From contig CAZSUA010000002.1 in assembly GCA_964609655.1 (NCBI GenBank), positions 13,165-77,164 on the forward strand: DNA of 64,000 nt, given 5' to 3'. The notes under the pieces are model-generated. The model was not told the DNA's origin. It worked only from the letters and a program-made list of their open reading frames with translations, and searched no databases. Shown in pieces: positions 1 to 8,833 of the stretch (its first letter is position 1; each line of letters opens with the position of its first letter). This stretch comes from JBBRRP01 sp964609655. GTDB lineage: Bacteria > Myxococcota_A > Polyangia > Polyangiales > Polyangiaceae. Position numbers and translations under genes: made by a program.

Positions 1-1100
1 TGCTCGATGTTGCCGTCGTACTCTTCGAATCGCTGAAGCGCCTCCTTGATCCGCCGCTGGGCGTCCTCAGAGGTGGCATCCACCACCGAGGGCACTATCA
101 TCACGATGTTCTCCAGATCCTGGCTCGTCGAGCGTTCCGAGCCAAATAGCAAGCCCAAAAGCGGGATTTGGCTCAATCCCGGGAGCCCCGAACGCGTGTG
201 GACTTCGCTCTTCGAGCTGAGGCCAGCCAGTATCAGTGATTGACCCAATTCTAGGTTCACAATCGTGTCGAGCTGCGATGTCGTGCGCCCTGGCGCTCCC
301 GTGCCGCGATCATCGGCCAAATCCGAAACATCCGCGTGCACGAACAGATCCAACCTGCCAGATTCGGAATCGTACTTTGGCTGAATTTGGAGCGAGCTCC
401 CAAATGTGATCTGATGAATGCCGCCTGAGAGGCTACCCTGAACGGGAATATTCACCTCGCCACCACCGGAAAACGTGGCTTTTTCGCCGTTGGCCGTGAT
501 CACTGCTGCATGGCGCATAACCTTTGCGAACCCTTTGGCCTGGGCGATGTCTAACTTGGGCAACGCCTGAGTGACCACCGCACCTGCCGTTTCAAAACGA
601 TTCGCCAAGAGATCGTAGCCTAGATTCAGGGTTCCCCCGCCAATCGAGCCTGGCCAGTTCACACCTACTTGGTGATTGTAGCTCTTGTCGAGTTGCACAA
701 AGTAGAAATCGAGCCGAATGTTGTCGCGTGCGGGCACACCTGTCTTTGCGGCTGCCGCCTTCTCTTCAACACCTCCCGCTACTTCGATGGCGTACTGACG
801 TTTCGCTCCATTTTGCATCAACAAGAGAAGCGATGTCACGCCAGGATTCATCGCCACGACCACGAAATCCTTGGCATCGGGAGTGAGCCGCACATCCACG
901 ACGCCCTTCACACCTTCTGAGAAGCTCTGCACTCCGGATGCGGATAGAACCTGCTGCTCTCCCACTTTAAGTTGAATGCTCTGGGAAGGCGCTGCTTCAT
1001 TGAGGCCTGAGCCGACCTCAGCGCTGGCGTAAGAAGCGCCGCCGAGTAAGGCGCTGCAAACGGAAACGGCAGAGATCAACGAACGAAAACGGTGGCGCAC
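1..1100 (-). CDS. cpaC: Tad/Flp pilus outer-membrane secretin, CpaC/RcpA family (3' end outside window)
   Basis: This is the outer-membrane channel of a Tad (Flp) pilus or related type II/IV secretion machine. The GTG start at 1100 has an AAGGAG ribosome site seven bases upstream. A signal peptide rich in Ser, Val, Ala and Leu is followed by the CpaC N-terminal domain, which has phrases such as QSIQLKVGEQQVL and DFVVVAMNPGVTSLLLL. The part nearest the window edge carries the conserved secretin end pattern GLPGLSQIPLLGLLF followed by ENIVMIVPSVVD, matching the usual VPxLGxIPxLGxLF-LVILVTP layout. About 366 codons are visible and no stop is reached, so the C-terminus is missing. It lies directly downstream of cpaB on the same strand, as in tad operons. 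Confidence 0.9.
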   Translation of the reverse strand, partial: MRHRFRSLISAVSVCSALLGGASYASAEVGSGLNEAAPSQSIQLKVGEQQVLSASGVQSFSEGVKGVVDVRLTPDAKDFVVVAMNPGVTSLLLLMQNGAKRQYAIEVAGGVEEKAAAAKTGVPARDNIRLDFYFVQLDKSYNHQVGVNWPGSIGGGTLNLGYDLLANRFETAGAVVTQALPKLDIAQAKGFAKVMRHAAVITANGEKATFSGGGEVNIPVQGSLSGGIHQITFGSSLQIQPKYDSESGRLDLFVHADVSDLADDRGTGAPGRTTSQLDTIVNLELGQSLILAGLSSKSEVHTRSGLPGLSQIPLLGLLFGSERSTSQDLENIVMIVPSVVDATSEDAQRRIKEALQRFEEYDGNIE

Positions 1101-1132
1101 AGAATTCTCCTTGAATCGGGTTGGAATGAAGT

Positions 1133-1900
1133 TCATTGGACCCTCTCAATCACGGGCACTTCAGGTTTCTTCTTGACGGCGACGACCCAATCCGTGCGTT
1201 CCTTTGCCTGCTGCACATCGCCCTGAGTGGTGCTCGGCAGCTTGTCTACGAGCGTGATATCGTCGGCGTTTCTGAGCGAAAGCCTCAGCGTTCCGCCTTG
1301 CTCGGCTTGGGTCACCGTTTGCGCTTGCTCGACGGTCATACTCACCACGACCGAACCATTCCCGCCTCCTGACCTGACCTCAGCCGCCACCTCCGTGGTG
1401 CCATTGACAGCTAACACCAATAAATTTTGGAGCAGCGTGGCTGTTTCAGCTCCGGAGTGCGAAGTATACAAGAGATCCACGCGATCTCCCGGCCGGAGCA
1501 GACCATCAAACAGCTGCTCTGATGCGATATTGAGAGCACGCATCCCCTTTTGAACCAGGCCAGCCAGCGAACGTGCGGCTTCTTGGCCCCCCGCCACATC
1601 TGTCCACTGAACTAGGTCGCCACCCTTGAGCGCAGCATTGGTACGAACACCGATCAGTTTTTCCGTGTCGCTGGCGCGCACCTGGCGGCGAGTCACGTAG
1701 CTCGACGGCACTTGTTGCAACGCCAAGTCGGCCTTTGAGATCACCGCACCGAGCGGCAGATCGCGAACCGTGGAGACCAGCTGAAGCCTTGGGCCGCCAG
1801 CCACTTCTTCTTCAAGACGGGAAAGGTAGACCTGACCCAGCGCCGCTGCGCCGATGCCGCTTGCAACCGAGAGAATGATAAGAAACTTTCTATTAGCCAT
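1133..1900 (-). CDS. cpaB: Flp pilus assembly protein CpaB/RcpC (SAF domain)
   Basis: CpaB is a periplasmic partner of the Tad secretin. The 255-residue product has one N-terminal membrane anchor (FLIILSVASGIGAAALG) followed by a SAF domain. That domain reads VSTVRDLPLGAVISKADL, then a VTRRQV-TEKLIGVRTNAALKGGDLVQWTDV block. It is followed by the CpaB-specific segment GMRALNIASEQLFDGLLRPGDRVDLLYT. I chose the ATG at 1900 because it sits just before the hydrophobic anchor; the longer open frame up to 2272 reads through the divergent promoter region. The cpaC start is 32 bases downstream, so the two are very likely cotranscribed. The 146 bases between this start and the plus-strand gene at 2047 should hold divergent promoters. 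Confidence 0.9.
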   Translation of the reverse strand: MANRKFLIILSVASGIGAAALGQVYLSRLEEEVAGGPRLQLVSTVRDLPLGAVISKADLALQQVPSSYVTRRQVRASDTEKLIGVRTNAALKGGDLVQWTDVAGGQEAARSLAGLVQKGMRALNIASEQLFDGLLRPGDRVDLLYTSHSGAETATLLQNLLVLAVNGTTEVAAEVRSGGGNGSVVVSMTVEQAQTVTQAEQGGTLRLSLRNADDITLVDKLPSTTQGDVQQAKERTDWVVAVKKKPEVPVIERVQ

Positions 1901-2046
1901 AGTGTGCCGCGTTGCTGCGTTCGCGAATTTTGGCGAACCCCCAAGCTTCGACCACGCCCCCGCGGAGTTGCTCGCAAAATGAATGCGCAACTGGGAGCGC
2001 GTCGGGTCGATAGCCCTCAAACCAAATCTCTCACGGAGAATTCCGC

Positions 2047-3009
2047 ATGAAACGACGTCTATTTCTGTTCGCCTCTTTCGCTCTGTTCGCTGCTTGCGGC
2101 CAAAATCGAAAGGCTTGCCCGGAGGCCTCGGGCTGCGTAACAGACCCTGCCTCGCCACCCAGCACCGGCACGGTACTCCGCGCCAGCTGGGGAAAGGACC
2201 CGGGACAACTCGGTGTCTCCGACGCTGAAGAGGGCAACGCTGAGGCGCCCATGAGTCTCGTGTTCGACCCAAAGACTGGTGAGATTTTGTTGCTCGATCA
2301 GCTAAATCTGCGAGTTCAGGTCTTCCTCGGTAGCGTGCTCAAAAAAGTGATCCTGATCCCTTCTGGGACCGTCCAAGATCTCGCACTACTAGCGAACGGA
2401 AACATTCTCTTGCTGGATCGCCTCAAGGACGCCGAGCTCATTGAGATCGATCAAGACGGGAGCGTGATCGGAAAGACGAGTGTGATCGGTGACGGCATCG
2501 CCTCCGCTGCTGAGATCACTGCACTCTTTAGCAATGAAAAAGGCATCTGGGCAGACATCGGCAAGCAATCGATCCTGCTGCTCGATCCCGCTGGAGTGGC
2601 GCCGCAAACTCGCGAGATTCAACCGGGTTTTCCCGCAAACGACCACGTGTACAAGGTCCAGGGAACGGGGCGCACGCTCTCGATCATCTCAACACCCAGC
2701 CATCAAGCTACGGGTCAAAAGCAAACGCTCGTGGAATATCCGAGCCCCGTTACGGGCATAACGACCCTGCGCGTAGACAAGTTGGGCAATGTCTACCTTG
2801 CCACCCGTCACCTTTTGGACGACAGGAAGTCCACCTCAGAAACATCCTGGATGGTGGTGCTCGACGCTGAACTCCGCGAAGTGCGGCGCTTGATTCTCTC
2901 TCCAAACGGCACGGCTCGCGAGATTTTCCGGGAGCTGGAGATCGGGCCAAACGGCGAGATTTTTCAGCTGCATATCACGCAAGATGCAGCGTTGGTGGAG
3001 AGGTATTGA
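2047..3009 (+). CDS. Lipoprotein with NHL-like beta-propeller repeats
   Basis: A secreted lipoprotein of 320 residues. The N-terminus MKRRLFLFASFALFAACG is a lipoprotein signal with lipobox FAAC, so the mature protein should start at Cys17. The rest contains repeated strands of the LVFDPKTGEILLLDQLNLRVQVF and LRVDKLGNVYLATRH type, typical of NHL or six-bladed propeller proteins that bind proteins or sugars. No catalytic motif is visible. The start is supported by a GGAG ribosome site about ten bases upstream. The stop overlaps the region just before the next gene (five-base gap to ATG 3015), so it probably forms an operon with the NlpC/P60-like and TadG/TadE-like genes that follow. The link to pilus function is inferred from position only. 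Confidence 0.7.
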   Translation: MKRRLFLFASFALFAACGQNRKACPEASGCVTDPASPPSTGTVLRASWGKDPGQLGVSDAEEGNAEAPMSLVFDPKTGEILLLDQLNLRVQVFLGSVLKKVILIPSGTVQDLALLANGNILLLDRLKDAELIEIDQDGSVIGKTSVIGDGIASAAEITALFSNEKGIWADIGKQSILLLDPAGVAPQTREIQPGFPANDHVYKVQGTGRTLSIISTPSHQATGQKQTLVEYPSPVTGITTLRVDKLGNVYLATRHLLDDRKSTSETSWMVVLDAELREVRRLILSPNGTAREIFRELEIGPNGEIFQLHITQDAALVERY

Positions 3010-3014
3010 GGGCC

Positions 3015-5354
3015 ATGCAACGCCTTGCTTCAATCCTCTTAAGCCTGCTAGTCCTGTTGTGGGCACTGCCTGCGCAAGCTGAACCCGCCGCCATGACGCG
3101 AGATACTGTGCTTGATTTGGTAAAACCGGCGGTGGGGCACGGCTACTTCTGGGGCCACAACACCTGGACGAGCGATGGCTCCAACAAGGGCACCTGCTCA
3201 GGAAATTGCCCCTCCTGTACGTTCAAAGGGACGGTTGGCACGGATTGTTCGGGCTTGGTATCGAAAGCCTGGCAAATCCCTTCAGCACTGCCGATTACCA
3301 CCTATGCGACCTACATCACAACAGACGTCTTCCGATTCCAGGAGCTGTATTGGAAGCGGATTCAGCGCAGCGAGTTGAGGCCGGGGGATGCACTCGTCTA
3401 CCGCAACGCCGCTAACAGCGCGGGACACATCGTACTCTTTGACCGCATGGGTGACGTGCCGGGCCGCTATTGGGTGTATGAGGCACGTGGCTGCCAATTC
3501 GGTGTGGTCCACAATCAACGAGTCTTTTCGGCTGATTATATTGCAATCCGACGCAACGCCCTGATTGAAACAGCGACTAACACAGCTCAATGCGGCTCCC
3601 ATGGGCACACCGATTCAGTCAGCAGCTGCAGCTGCGATCCCGGCTACAGCGGCGCCAGTTGCGATCAGTGTGCCTCTGGGTACTACGGTTACCCGGCTTG
3701 CGTGCGCGAAGGCTCAGCCTGCGAACCCAGCGGTTCAATCCAATGCGGCAACACCATCAACGTGGACGGCCCCCAACAAATCTATGCGTTTCGCCCCTCC
3801 GGGCGTGGCAAAGCACAGCTAACACTGAACGGTAGCAGTGCCGGGCTCCAACTCAGCGTTCTCAAACAACAGTGCGATGCAAAAAGCCGCGTCGGCGCCG
3901 CCGCCAGCTCTCTTGCAATAGACTACAGCGAGGGGGATGTCTTCTACGTCAGTGCGGAGAGTGCACAGGGCAGCTTGGCTGAAGGCCAGCTCAGAGTGCA
4001 GTGTGAAACCCCAAAGCAAGCCTGGGTCGGGGATGCTTGCGCGAGCGATCTAGACTGCGATCTTAGTCATCAGCCCGAAGCCGGCAACCGAGGCTTCTGC
4101 CTCAAACAGGGCGCAGCTGCCTTCTGTTCGCTGCCGTGCACCAGCCTGTGCCCTGATTTGTTGCCCGACAAGGCGCAAACTTTCTGCGTCCAGAGCGCGA
4201 ACGATAACCCGTCGGGCGTCTGTGTTTCGCGATCCGACCGACAAAATGCGCAGTGTACAAGTATTCCAGGCACCATCGAGTTGCTCTCTGAACGCCGCCA
4301 GCAGAGCGACGTGAAGCAGCTCGCGTGCGTGCCGACCTCCGCAACCTGCACAGGCATTCTCACCGGTCGCGTCGTTGAATTTGATACACTTCCGGGAAGG
4401 GCTGTTGTGGGCGCCAGCGTGCACGTAACAGCTGGAACCTTCACGACTGACGCCACAACCGACGAGCTAGGCAATTACACAGTGCCGGGCGTGCCTTGCT
4501 CCAGCTTAACGCTGAACATCGGGGCACCTGGCTTTCTCACCGAACACCTGAGCTTGGCATCGGATGGCAATCAACAACACTTCAGCCAGCTGCGAGCGCT
4601 TCCACTCGCCTGTTCAGGCGAAGGCAGTATCACGGGGATCGTCTCCGATGCAGTCTTGAATCAGCCCGTCGCTGGAGCACGGATCGAGCTGTTTCCGAGC
4701 CTGGGGCGCGCCGAAGGCACACCCGTTGCCGGCATCACAGGAAGCAGCGCAGGCACCTACGAATTCACCCATCTCAATGCTGGCCACTACACCGCGCGGA
4801 TCGAGGCTGCTGGCTACGCACCCCTGGAAGAAGAGGTTGTCGTGTGTGGCCAGCGCACCTTGCAAAATGACTTCTTCGTCTCCAGAGCCAGCGAGGCTGC
4901 ACTCAGGTTCGTCCTCAGTTGGCAGCATCCCGACGACCTCGATCTGCACCTCCAGCTCCCCAATGGCGAGGAAGTGTACTTCGACGACCTGTGTCACGGG
5001 GCGTCCCAATCCTTCCCGTATGCCACGTTAGATGTCGATCATCAGCTTGCCGACGGTCCTGAAAGCATCAGCGTATCTGGATTGATTCCAGGGCGCTACA
5101 CGCTCTTCGTCCACAACTATTCGCAGGATTTCACGCCGAATCAGCCCGGTTTCCAGGATTCGCAAGCTCAGGTTTCTGTATTCGGCAAAGGCGGCAGCCT
5201 GCTCGGCCGTTTCCCCGTGCCAACACGCGGCTCGGGCCTGTATTGGGATGTTCTTTCCTTTGAAGGCTTGCATCCCGAGAAGCTGATTCCAATTCAACGA
5301 TTGAGCTCGGAACGGCTGCGCCCGGAGAACTACGTGCAGGCATGTCGGCCATGA
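3015..5354 (+). CDS. Secreted multidomain protein with NlpC/P60-like hydrolase domain, EGF-like region and carboxypeptidase-regulatory-like repeats
   Basis: A 779-residue exported protein. The signal peptide MQRLASILLSLLVLLWALPAQA is followed (about residues 30-170) by an NlpC/P60- or CHAP-like cysteine peptidase/amidase domain. Its motif GTDCSGLVSKAWQ supplies the nucleophile Cys and AGHIVLFDR the His; LRPGDALVY is also typical. A Cys-rich EGF/laminin-like stretch (SCSCDPGYSGASCDQC) follows, then a Cys-rich region. After that come two carboxypeptidase regulatory-like beta-sandwich repeats (GIVSDAVLNQPVAGARIELFP is the clearest) and a C-terminal domain with WQHPDDLDLHLQLPNGEEVYFDD. I prefer ATG 3015 over the upstream in-frame TTG at 3006 because the signal peptide begins there. 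It overlaps the next gene by 13 bases. A cell-wall remodelling role near the pilus is plausible but inferred. Confidence 0.75.
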   Translation: MQRLASILLSLLVLLWALPAQAEPAAMTRDTVLDLVKPAVGHGYFWGHNTWTSDGSNKGTCSGNCPSCTFKGTVGTDCSGLVSKAWQIPSALPITTYATYITTDVFRFQELYWKRIQRSELRPGDALVYRNAANSAGHIVLFDRMGDVPGRYWVYEARGCQFGVVHNQRVFSADYIAIRRNALIETATNTAQCGSHGHTDSVSSCSCDPGYSGASCDQCASGYYGYPACVREGSACEPSGSIQCGNTINVDGPQQIYAFRPSGRGKAQLTLNGSSAGLQLSVLKQQCDAKSRVGAAASSLAIDYSEGDVFYVSAESAQGSLAEGQLRVQCETPKQAWVGDACASDLDCDLSHQPEAGNRGFCLKQGAAAFCSLPCTSLCPDLLPDKAQTFCVQSANDNPSGVCVSRSDRQNAQCTSIPGTIELLSERRQQSDVKQLACVPTSATCTGILTGRVVEFDTLPGRAVVGASVHVTAGTFTTDATTDELGNYTVPGVPCSSLTLNIGAPGFLTEHLSLASDGNQQHFSQLRALPLACSGEGSITGIVSDAVLNQPVAGARIELFPSLGRAEGTPVAGITGSSAGTYEFTHLNAGHYTARIEAAGYAPLEEEVVVCGQRTLQNDFFVSRASEAALRFVLSWQHPDDLDLHLQLPNGEEVYFDDLCHGASQSFPYATLDVDHQLADGPESISVSGLIPGRYTLFVHNYSQDFTPNQPGFQDSQAQVSVFGKGGSLLGRFPVPTRGSGLYWDVLSFEGLHPEKLIPIQRLSSERLRPENYVQACRP

Positions 5355-7180
5355 TCTCGCGAGACGAACGCGGCGCGATGATGGTGATCGGCGTCTTCAT
5401 GGCGACGTTCCTCGTGGGGGTCCTCTACTATCTGATTGGCACCGCTGAAGCCGTCTTCTTTCGTGAGGGAATGCAGGATGCGGCGGATGCAGCTGCGCTC
5501 GGCGCCGCGATCTCTCACGCGCGCGGGATGAATTTCATTGCGCTCGTGAACATTCTGATGGCCGCGCTGGTGATGATCTTGCTTGCTTTGAAGCTCTTGG
5601 AAACGGTGATCATCATTCTCATCGGTGTGCTGACTGGAATCGCGGCAACGGGATTCGGTGCCGCAGCCGCCGTACCCGCAATCGCGGCGCTGGCAAGTGC
5701 GCGCTCCGCTGTCAATGCGGCCAATGAGGCCGCAAAGGGCGTGATTTTCCCACTCCTACGCGGGATGAGTCAGGTGAGCAATGCGGTCCGAGTCTCGACA
5801 CCGGCCGTCGCCGAGCTCCTCACGATCAGCGATGTGGTCAATGGTCGTGACCCGGCGGATTTTGGCTTCATGCTGCCAGCGCGTATGACGCTGCCTGTCG
5901 AGAAGGATCAATTCTCAGTGCTGTGCGCGCACGCCGGGCAGAATTTGGCCGAGCTCGCAACCCTGCCGCTCAGCCCCATACCCGGCATCAGTATCGTGAG
6001 GGATACCTTGGAGAGCGCCATGGGCCAACTCTCGGGTTCGCTCTCCGCCTACTTCTGCGGCAAGCCTGGTGCACCTCCGCCGTCCGCTTCCGTGCCCGTA
6101 AAACGCGGCTATCCATTGACGGACTTGGGTAATCAATGTGTGAAGGATAACGAATCTGGCAAAACCGAGAGTCAGGCCTGCCGCGACGCTCAGCAAGAAC
6201 GTGACCGTGCCACTCCTGGCCCCTTCGGCGATTGCAAAAATAGCTGCAAGCCGGGTGAGCTGTTTGACACGTGGACCTCACTCGCACGCCAGCAGTGCAA
6301 TTCGGAAGAAATCCCAAGAATCCACTCCTGGAAGTGGCAACAAATGTGGATCATCGAGGAACTGACCTGGTCTGAATCCGCGAAAGCTTGGCAATCGTCG
6401 AAGCTTGAGCAAACCGACGAGCGCGTACTTTCTGGGAATTCCTCGCCCTGCGGCGGCATCAACGCGGAACCAGGTTGGAACACGAAGCGGCGTCCAGAGG
6501 GCCGAGATGAAGACACAACCAAAGTACTTCCCATCTGCAGCAGCGAAATACTGGACCCCCCCATCTTCTATCCGCATTCCCAGGTTTTCAAGCGCCGTTA
6601 CCAAGCAGTCACTGACATCTTTGGGTGCCTGCGCACCGTTACTGCGAACTATAAAATGGAGGGAGCCGAGCCCGCCAAAACGAGCGGTGAAGAGGTGCCC
6701 TGGAAGATTCAGAAAGACATCGTGTTGGGTCAGAACGATTTTCAGATCCGTGCAGTGGCGTTGGGCGGCACGGGCGATTTGCGCAGTGCCGAGGGTGTAC
6801 GCATTGCGACATGGGTGGACTGTACGATTCCTGCAAACAGCGTTCGTCGGGAGTGTCAGGGCGGTAGCCTGTTCGCGGGAGCTGCAGATCTCTTAGGCCG
6901 CCTGTCCGTCGCCCAAGCTGAGTATTACTTTGAAGGAGATTTGAAGCGGGAGGAGTGGATGTGGAATATGAACTGGCGCGCACGTCTGAAGCGGTTCCGC
7001 CTCCCCGACAAGAAGTCCAAGAAGAGCGATCCGAGTGCCGCCGAGGCCAAACAGTTTGGCGGACAGAAGGAGGCCAGCTCCTCGGAAGACGCCTGTGGCC
7101 GCGCCAAGGACTCCAAGGGGGGACGTTGTGGAGGCATGACGAGCACTCTCGAAACACTTTCATCGGTCATCAAACACTGA
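5342..7180 (+). CDS. TadG-like pilus-associated membrane protein
   Basis: 612 residues. The N-terminus DERGAMMVIGVFMATFLVGVLYYLIGTAEAVFFREGMQDAADAAALGAA is the classic TadE/TadG (Flp pilus minor pilin-like) start: a short polar leader, one hydrophobic helix, then a DAADAAALGAA heptad. A second long hydrophobic stretch (about residues 60-125) contains ILMAALVMILLALKLLETVIIILIGVLTGIAATGFGAAAAVPA. The remaining 450 residues are soluble, with scattered Cys pairs that suggest extracytoplasmic disulfides. It is far larger than a simple TadE. The start lies 13 bases inside the preceding gene, and the next gene, TadE-like, starts 6 bases after the stop, so the three are probably translationally coupled. 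Confidence 0.7.
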   Translation: MSAMISRDERGAMMVIGVFMATFLVGVLYYLIGTAEAVFFREGMQDAADAAALGAAISHARGMNFIALVNILMAALVMILLALKLLETVIIILIGVLTGIAATGFGAAAAVPAIAALASARSAVNAANEAAKGVIFPLLRGMSQVSNAVRVSTPAVAELLTISDVVNGRDPADFGFMLPARMTLPVEKDQFSVLCAHAGQNLAELATLPLSPIPGISIVRDTLESAMGQLSGSLSAYFCGKPGAPPPSASVPVKRGYPLTDLGNQCVKDNESGKTESQACRDAQQERDRATPGPFGDCKNSCKPGELFDTWTSLARQQCNSEEIPRIHSWKWQQMWIIEELTWSESAKAWQSSKLEQTDERVLSGNSSPCGGINAEPGWNTKRRPEGRDEDTTKVLPICSSEILDPPIFYPHSQVFKRRYQAVTDIFGCLRTVTANYKMEGAEPAKTSGEEVPWKIQKDIVLGQNDFQIRAVALGGTGDLRSAEGVRIATWVDCTIPANSVRRECQGGSLFAGAADLLGRLSVAQAEYYFEGDLKREEWMWNMNWRARLKRFRLPDKKSKKSDPSAAEAKQFGGQKEASSSEDACGRAKDSKGGRCGGMTSTLETLSSVIKH

Positions 7181-7186
7181 GCAGCC

Positions 7187-7729
7187 ATGAGAGCGAATTC
7201 TCCGACATCCGCCCCTCCCCCCCGCATCTACCTCAGCCGAGAGCGTGGAACGGCCAGCGTTGAGGCTGTGATCTTACTGCCGATCCTGATCCTGCTCTTT
7301 TTCGGAATCATTTATGTGGCGCGTGTCGACAGCGCCAAGCTGACCGTGCTCACCCAAGCTCGCGGAAAAGCCTGGGTTGCTTCCATGCAGGCCTGCGAAG
7401 GCGATGCGAAATCTGCTGACCAGGAACACCCAGAGGTGAAGGGTGTCAACAATGAGGTCAACAACGCCCTCTCACAAGCCAGCCAATCAACCTCGGGAAA
7501 CGTCCAATCACCGATTGGCGGCTTCGTTGGCAAGCTGCTCGATGTCCCATTGAAGGCCCTTTTCGGCCAAAGCGTGACCACTAGCGCTTCCCAAAGCGTT
7601 CCCCGCCCCGCCTTCTTGGGCGGCAAAGAAACGACCGTTGTCGGCAACTATCGCCTGCCTTGCAACATCAAACCCTACACCCTTTGGGACATCGCGAAGT
7701 CTCTCTGGAACCAGCTCCCGCTCTTCTGA
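7187..7729 (+). CDS. TadE-like pseudopilin
   Basis: A 180-residue protein with the TadE-like signature. A Pro-rich leader is followed by RERGTASVEAVILLPILILLFFGIIYVARVDSAKLTVLTQARGKAW, in which the Glu of ASVEAV sits at the start of the single hydrophobic helix as in type IV pilin-like proteins. The C-terminal part is soluble and contains two Cys. It follows the TadG-like gene after 6 bases and precedes a membrane protein gene by 13 bases, in one apparent operon. Its likely role is a minor component of the Tad pilus or secretion apparatus, whose secretin and CpaB lie at the start of the window on the other strand. Confidence 0.72.
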   Translation: MRANSPTSAPPPRIYLSRERGTASVEAVILLPILILLFFGIIYVARVDSAKLTVLTQARGKAWVASMQACEGDAKSADQEHPEVKGVNNEVNNALSQASQSTSGNVQSPIGGFVGKLLDVPLKALFGQSVTTSASQSVPRPAFLGGKETTVVGNYRLPCNIKPYTLWDIAKSLWNQLPLF

Positions 7730-7742
7730 GGCACCGTCACCC

Positions 7743-8645
7743 ATGCTCATTTTCTTCATACTTGGCGCTCGTTTCCGCCGAAAAATACTACCTTTACTCC
7801 GTGTGGCGGGAGTGCTCGTGGCTGCGCACGTCGTGCTCGCTCTGTTCTTCTTGCATCGAGCCGAAGCCGCGATCACGGAGGCCTTCCTCGCCGCATCACG
7901 GCCATTCTTGAGCCTGCCAGGAATGCAGACGGGAAGCGAACAGTCCGTGCAGATGAACGGAGCTGAATTCCGCGCACAGAGCATGAGTGTTCCGTTACCT
8001 TGGCGCCGAGTCCTGAACGCTGCCGCCAAGCAATGTGGAGCCCGGGGTGGCGTCAAACTCGATCCAGAAGTCGTCAAGAAGCTTGCCGCGGAAGACACGA
8101 AGGGGCGCGCTCAGGAATTATTGAGTGGGGTGCTGCGCCTCGAAGGAGAGGGCGAAGGCATCCTCGTGTGTCTCGAAGCCGACTCGAAACATTCACTGGA
8201 AGATTGGACTCAGAAGGTGCACCGTTTCGCGCAAACTCGCGACCTTGCGCTGCTCGGACGGCCACGCTACGTGCGCGTCCAACGGAGCTCCGAAGGCGCC
8301 TCCGTTCTGCTCACCGTCTGGGCCATGGGCGACTTGAAACTTGATCACATGTTCCCCAAAACGGCCGACGCTCCTGGTCGTGATTCTGATTTGCTCCCGC
8401 GCCCGCCCGAGAGTCGCCGTTTGCTATCAGCTCAAACCTTGGCTGGCCTGTCCTTGGCCAGCTACGAATCCCATCAAAAACCCGATGAAATTCTGAGCTT
8501 CTACAAGGCCTCGCTCGCCGCCGCGAACTGGTCCGTCTTAGCAGGGCGGGGCACCCTGAGTGCGACACGCGCCGATCAATCCCTCCGCTTGGAGGTGGGC
8601 GCAGGCGAAGCTGGGACCAGCTTCGTGACGCTGAGCATCCTCTAA
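7743..8645 (+). CDS. Membrane-anchored protein of unknown function in the Tad locus
   Basis: I do not recognise a family. The 300-residue product has one N-terminal transmembrane segment (ILPLLRVAGVLVAAHVVLALFFLHRA) and a periplasmic-looking remainder without obvious catalytic motifs. The C-terminal 70 residues (from about ILSFYKASLAAANWSVLAG) resemble a small alpha/beta domain that packs against a helix, but this is only an impression. The ATG at 7743 was chosen over an upstream in-frame start that would overlap the TadE-like gene by about 90 bases. Position (13 bases after the TadE-like gene) suggests an accessory pilus assembly protein. A degenerate copy of its last codons is found at 10860. 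Confidence 0.6.
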   Translation: MLIFFILGARFRRKILPLLRVAGVLVAAHVVLALFFLHRAEAAITEAFLAASRPFLSLPGMQTGSEQSVQMNGAEFRAQSMSVPLPWRRVLNAAAKQCGARGGVKLDPEVVKKLAAEDTKGRAQELLSGVLRLEGEGEGILVCLEADSKHSLEDWTQKVHRFAQTRDLALLGRPRYVRVQRSSEGASVLLTVWAMGDLKLDHMFPKTADAPGRDSDLLPRPPESRRLLSAQTLAGLSLASYESHQKPDEILSFYKASLAAANWSVLAGRGTLSATRADQSLRLEVGAGEAGTSFVTLSIL

Positions 8646-8691
8646 GCCAAAGCGCAAACTGGCCCGAGAGCTGGCACCCGCGTGAGGCCAC

Positions 8692-8719
8692 TTGGCAACG
8701 TCGACCCGCCCCAAAAAAT
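8692..8719 (+). promoter_or_regulatory. Possible sigma-70-type promoter for the Thr leader
   Basis: TTGGCA at 8692-8697 (five of six matches to TTGACA) and AAAAAT at 8714-8719 (four of six to TATAAT) are separated by 16 bases. Transcription from here would start about 20 bases before the leader peptide. The match is modest and unsupported by other data. Confidence 0.3.
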
Positions 8720-8746
8720 CATTTGCCCATCAGCGGGAAGTGCCGC

Positions 8747-8833
8747 ATGCTGCCCATTCCGATGTTTAACAGCCGCACTACGACGACTACCACTACCCTC
8801 CGGGGTGGTGTGGGCGTTGTTTTCGTGCTCTGA
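8747..8833 (+). CDS. Threonine-rich attenuator leader peptide
   Basis: A 28-codon open frame upstream of the threonyl-tRNA synthetase gene, on the same strand. It starts at ATG 8747 with a GGGAAG ribosome site at 8735-8740, six bases upstream. A second in-frame ATG is at 8762. Residues 12-18 are seven consecutive Thr codons (ACT ACG ACG ACT ACC ACT ACC, 8777-8797), followed by a hydrophobic tail GGVGVVFVL and TGA at 8831-8833. A run of codons for the amino acid handled by the downstream enzyme is the hallmark of ribosome-mediated attenuation, as in ThrL of the enterobacterial thr operon. Low charged tRNA-Thr would stall the ribosome on this run. The Thr codons overlap the first strand of the competing hairpins described in the next entry. 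Seen in sequence: the frame, the Thr run and the ribosome site. Inferred: the regulatory role. Confidence 0.75.
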   Translation: MLPIPMFNSRTTTTTTTLRGGVGVVFVL

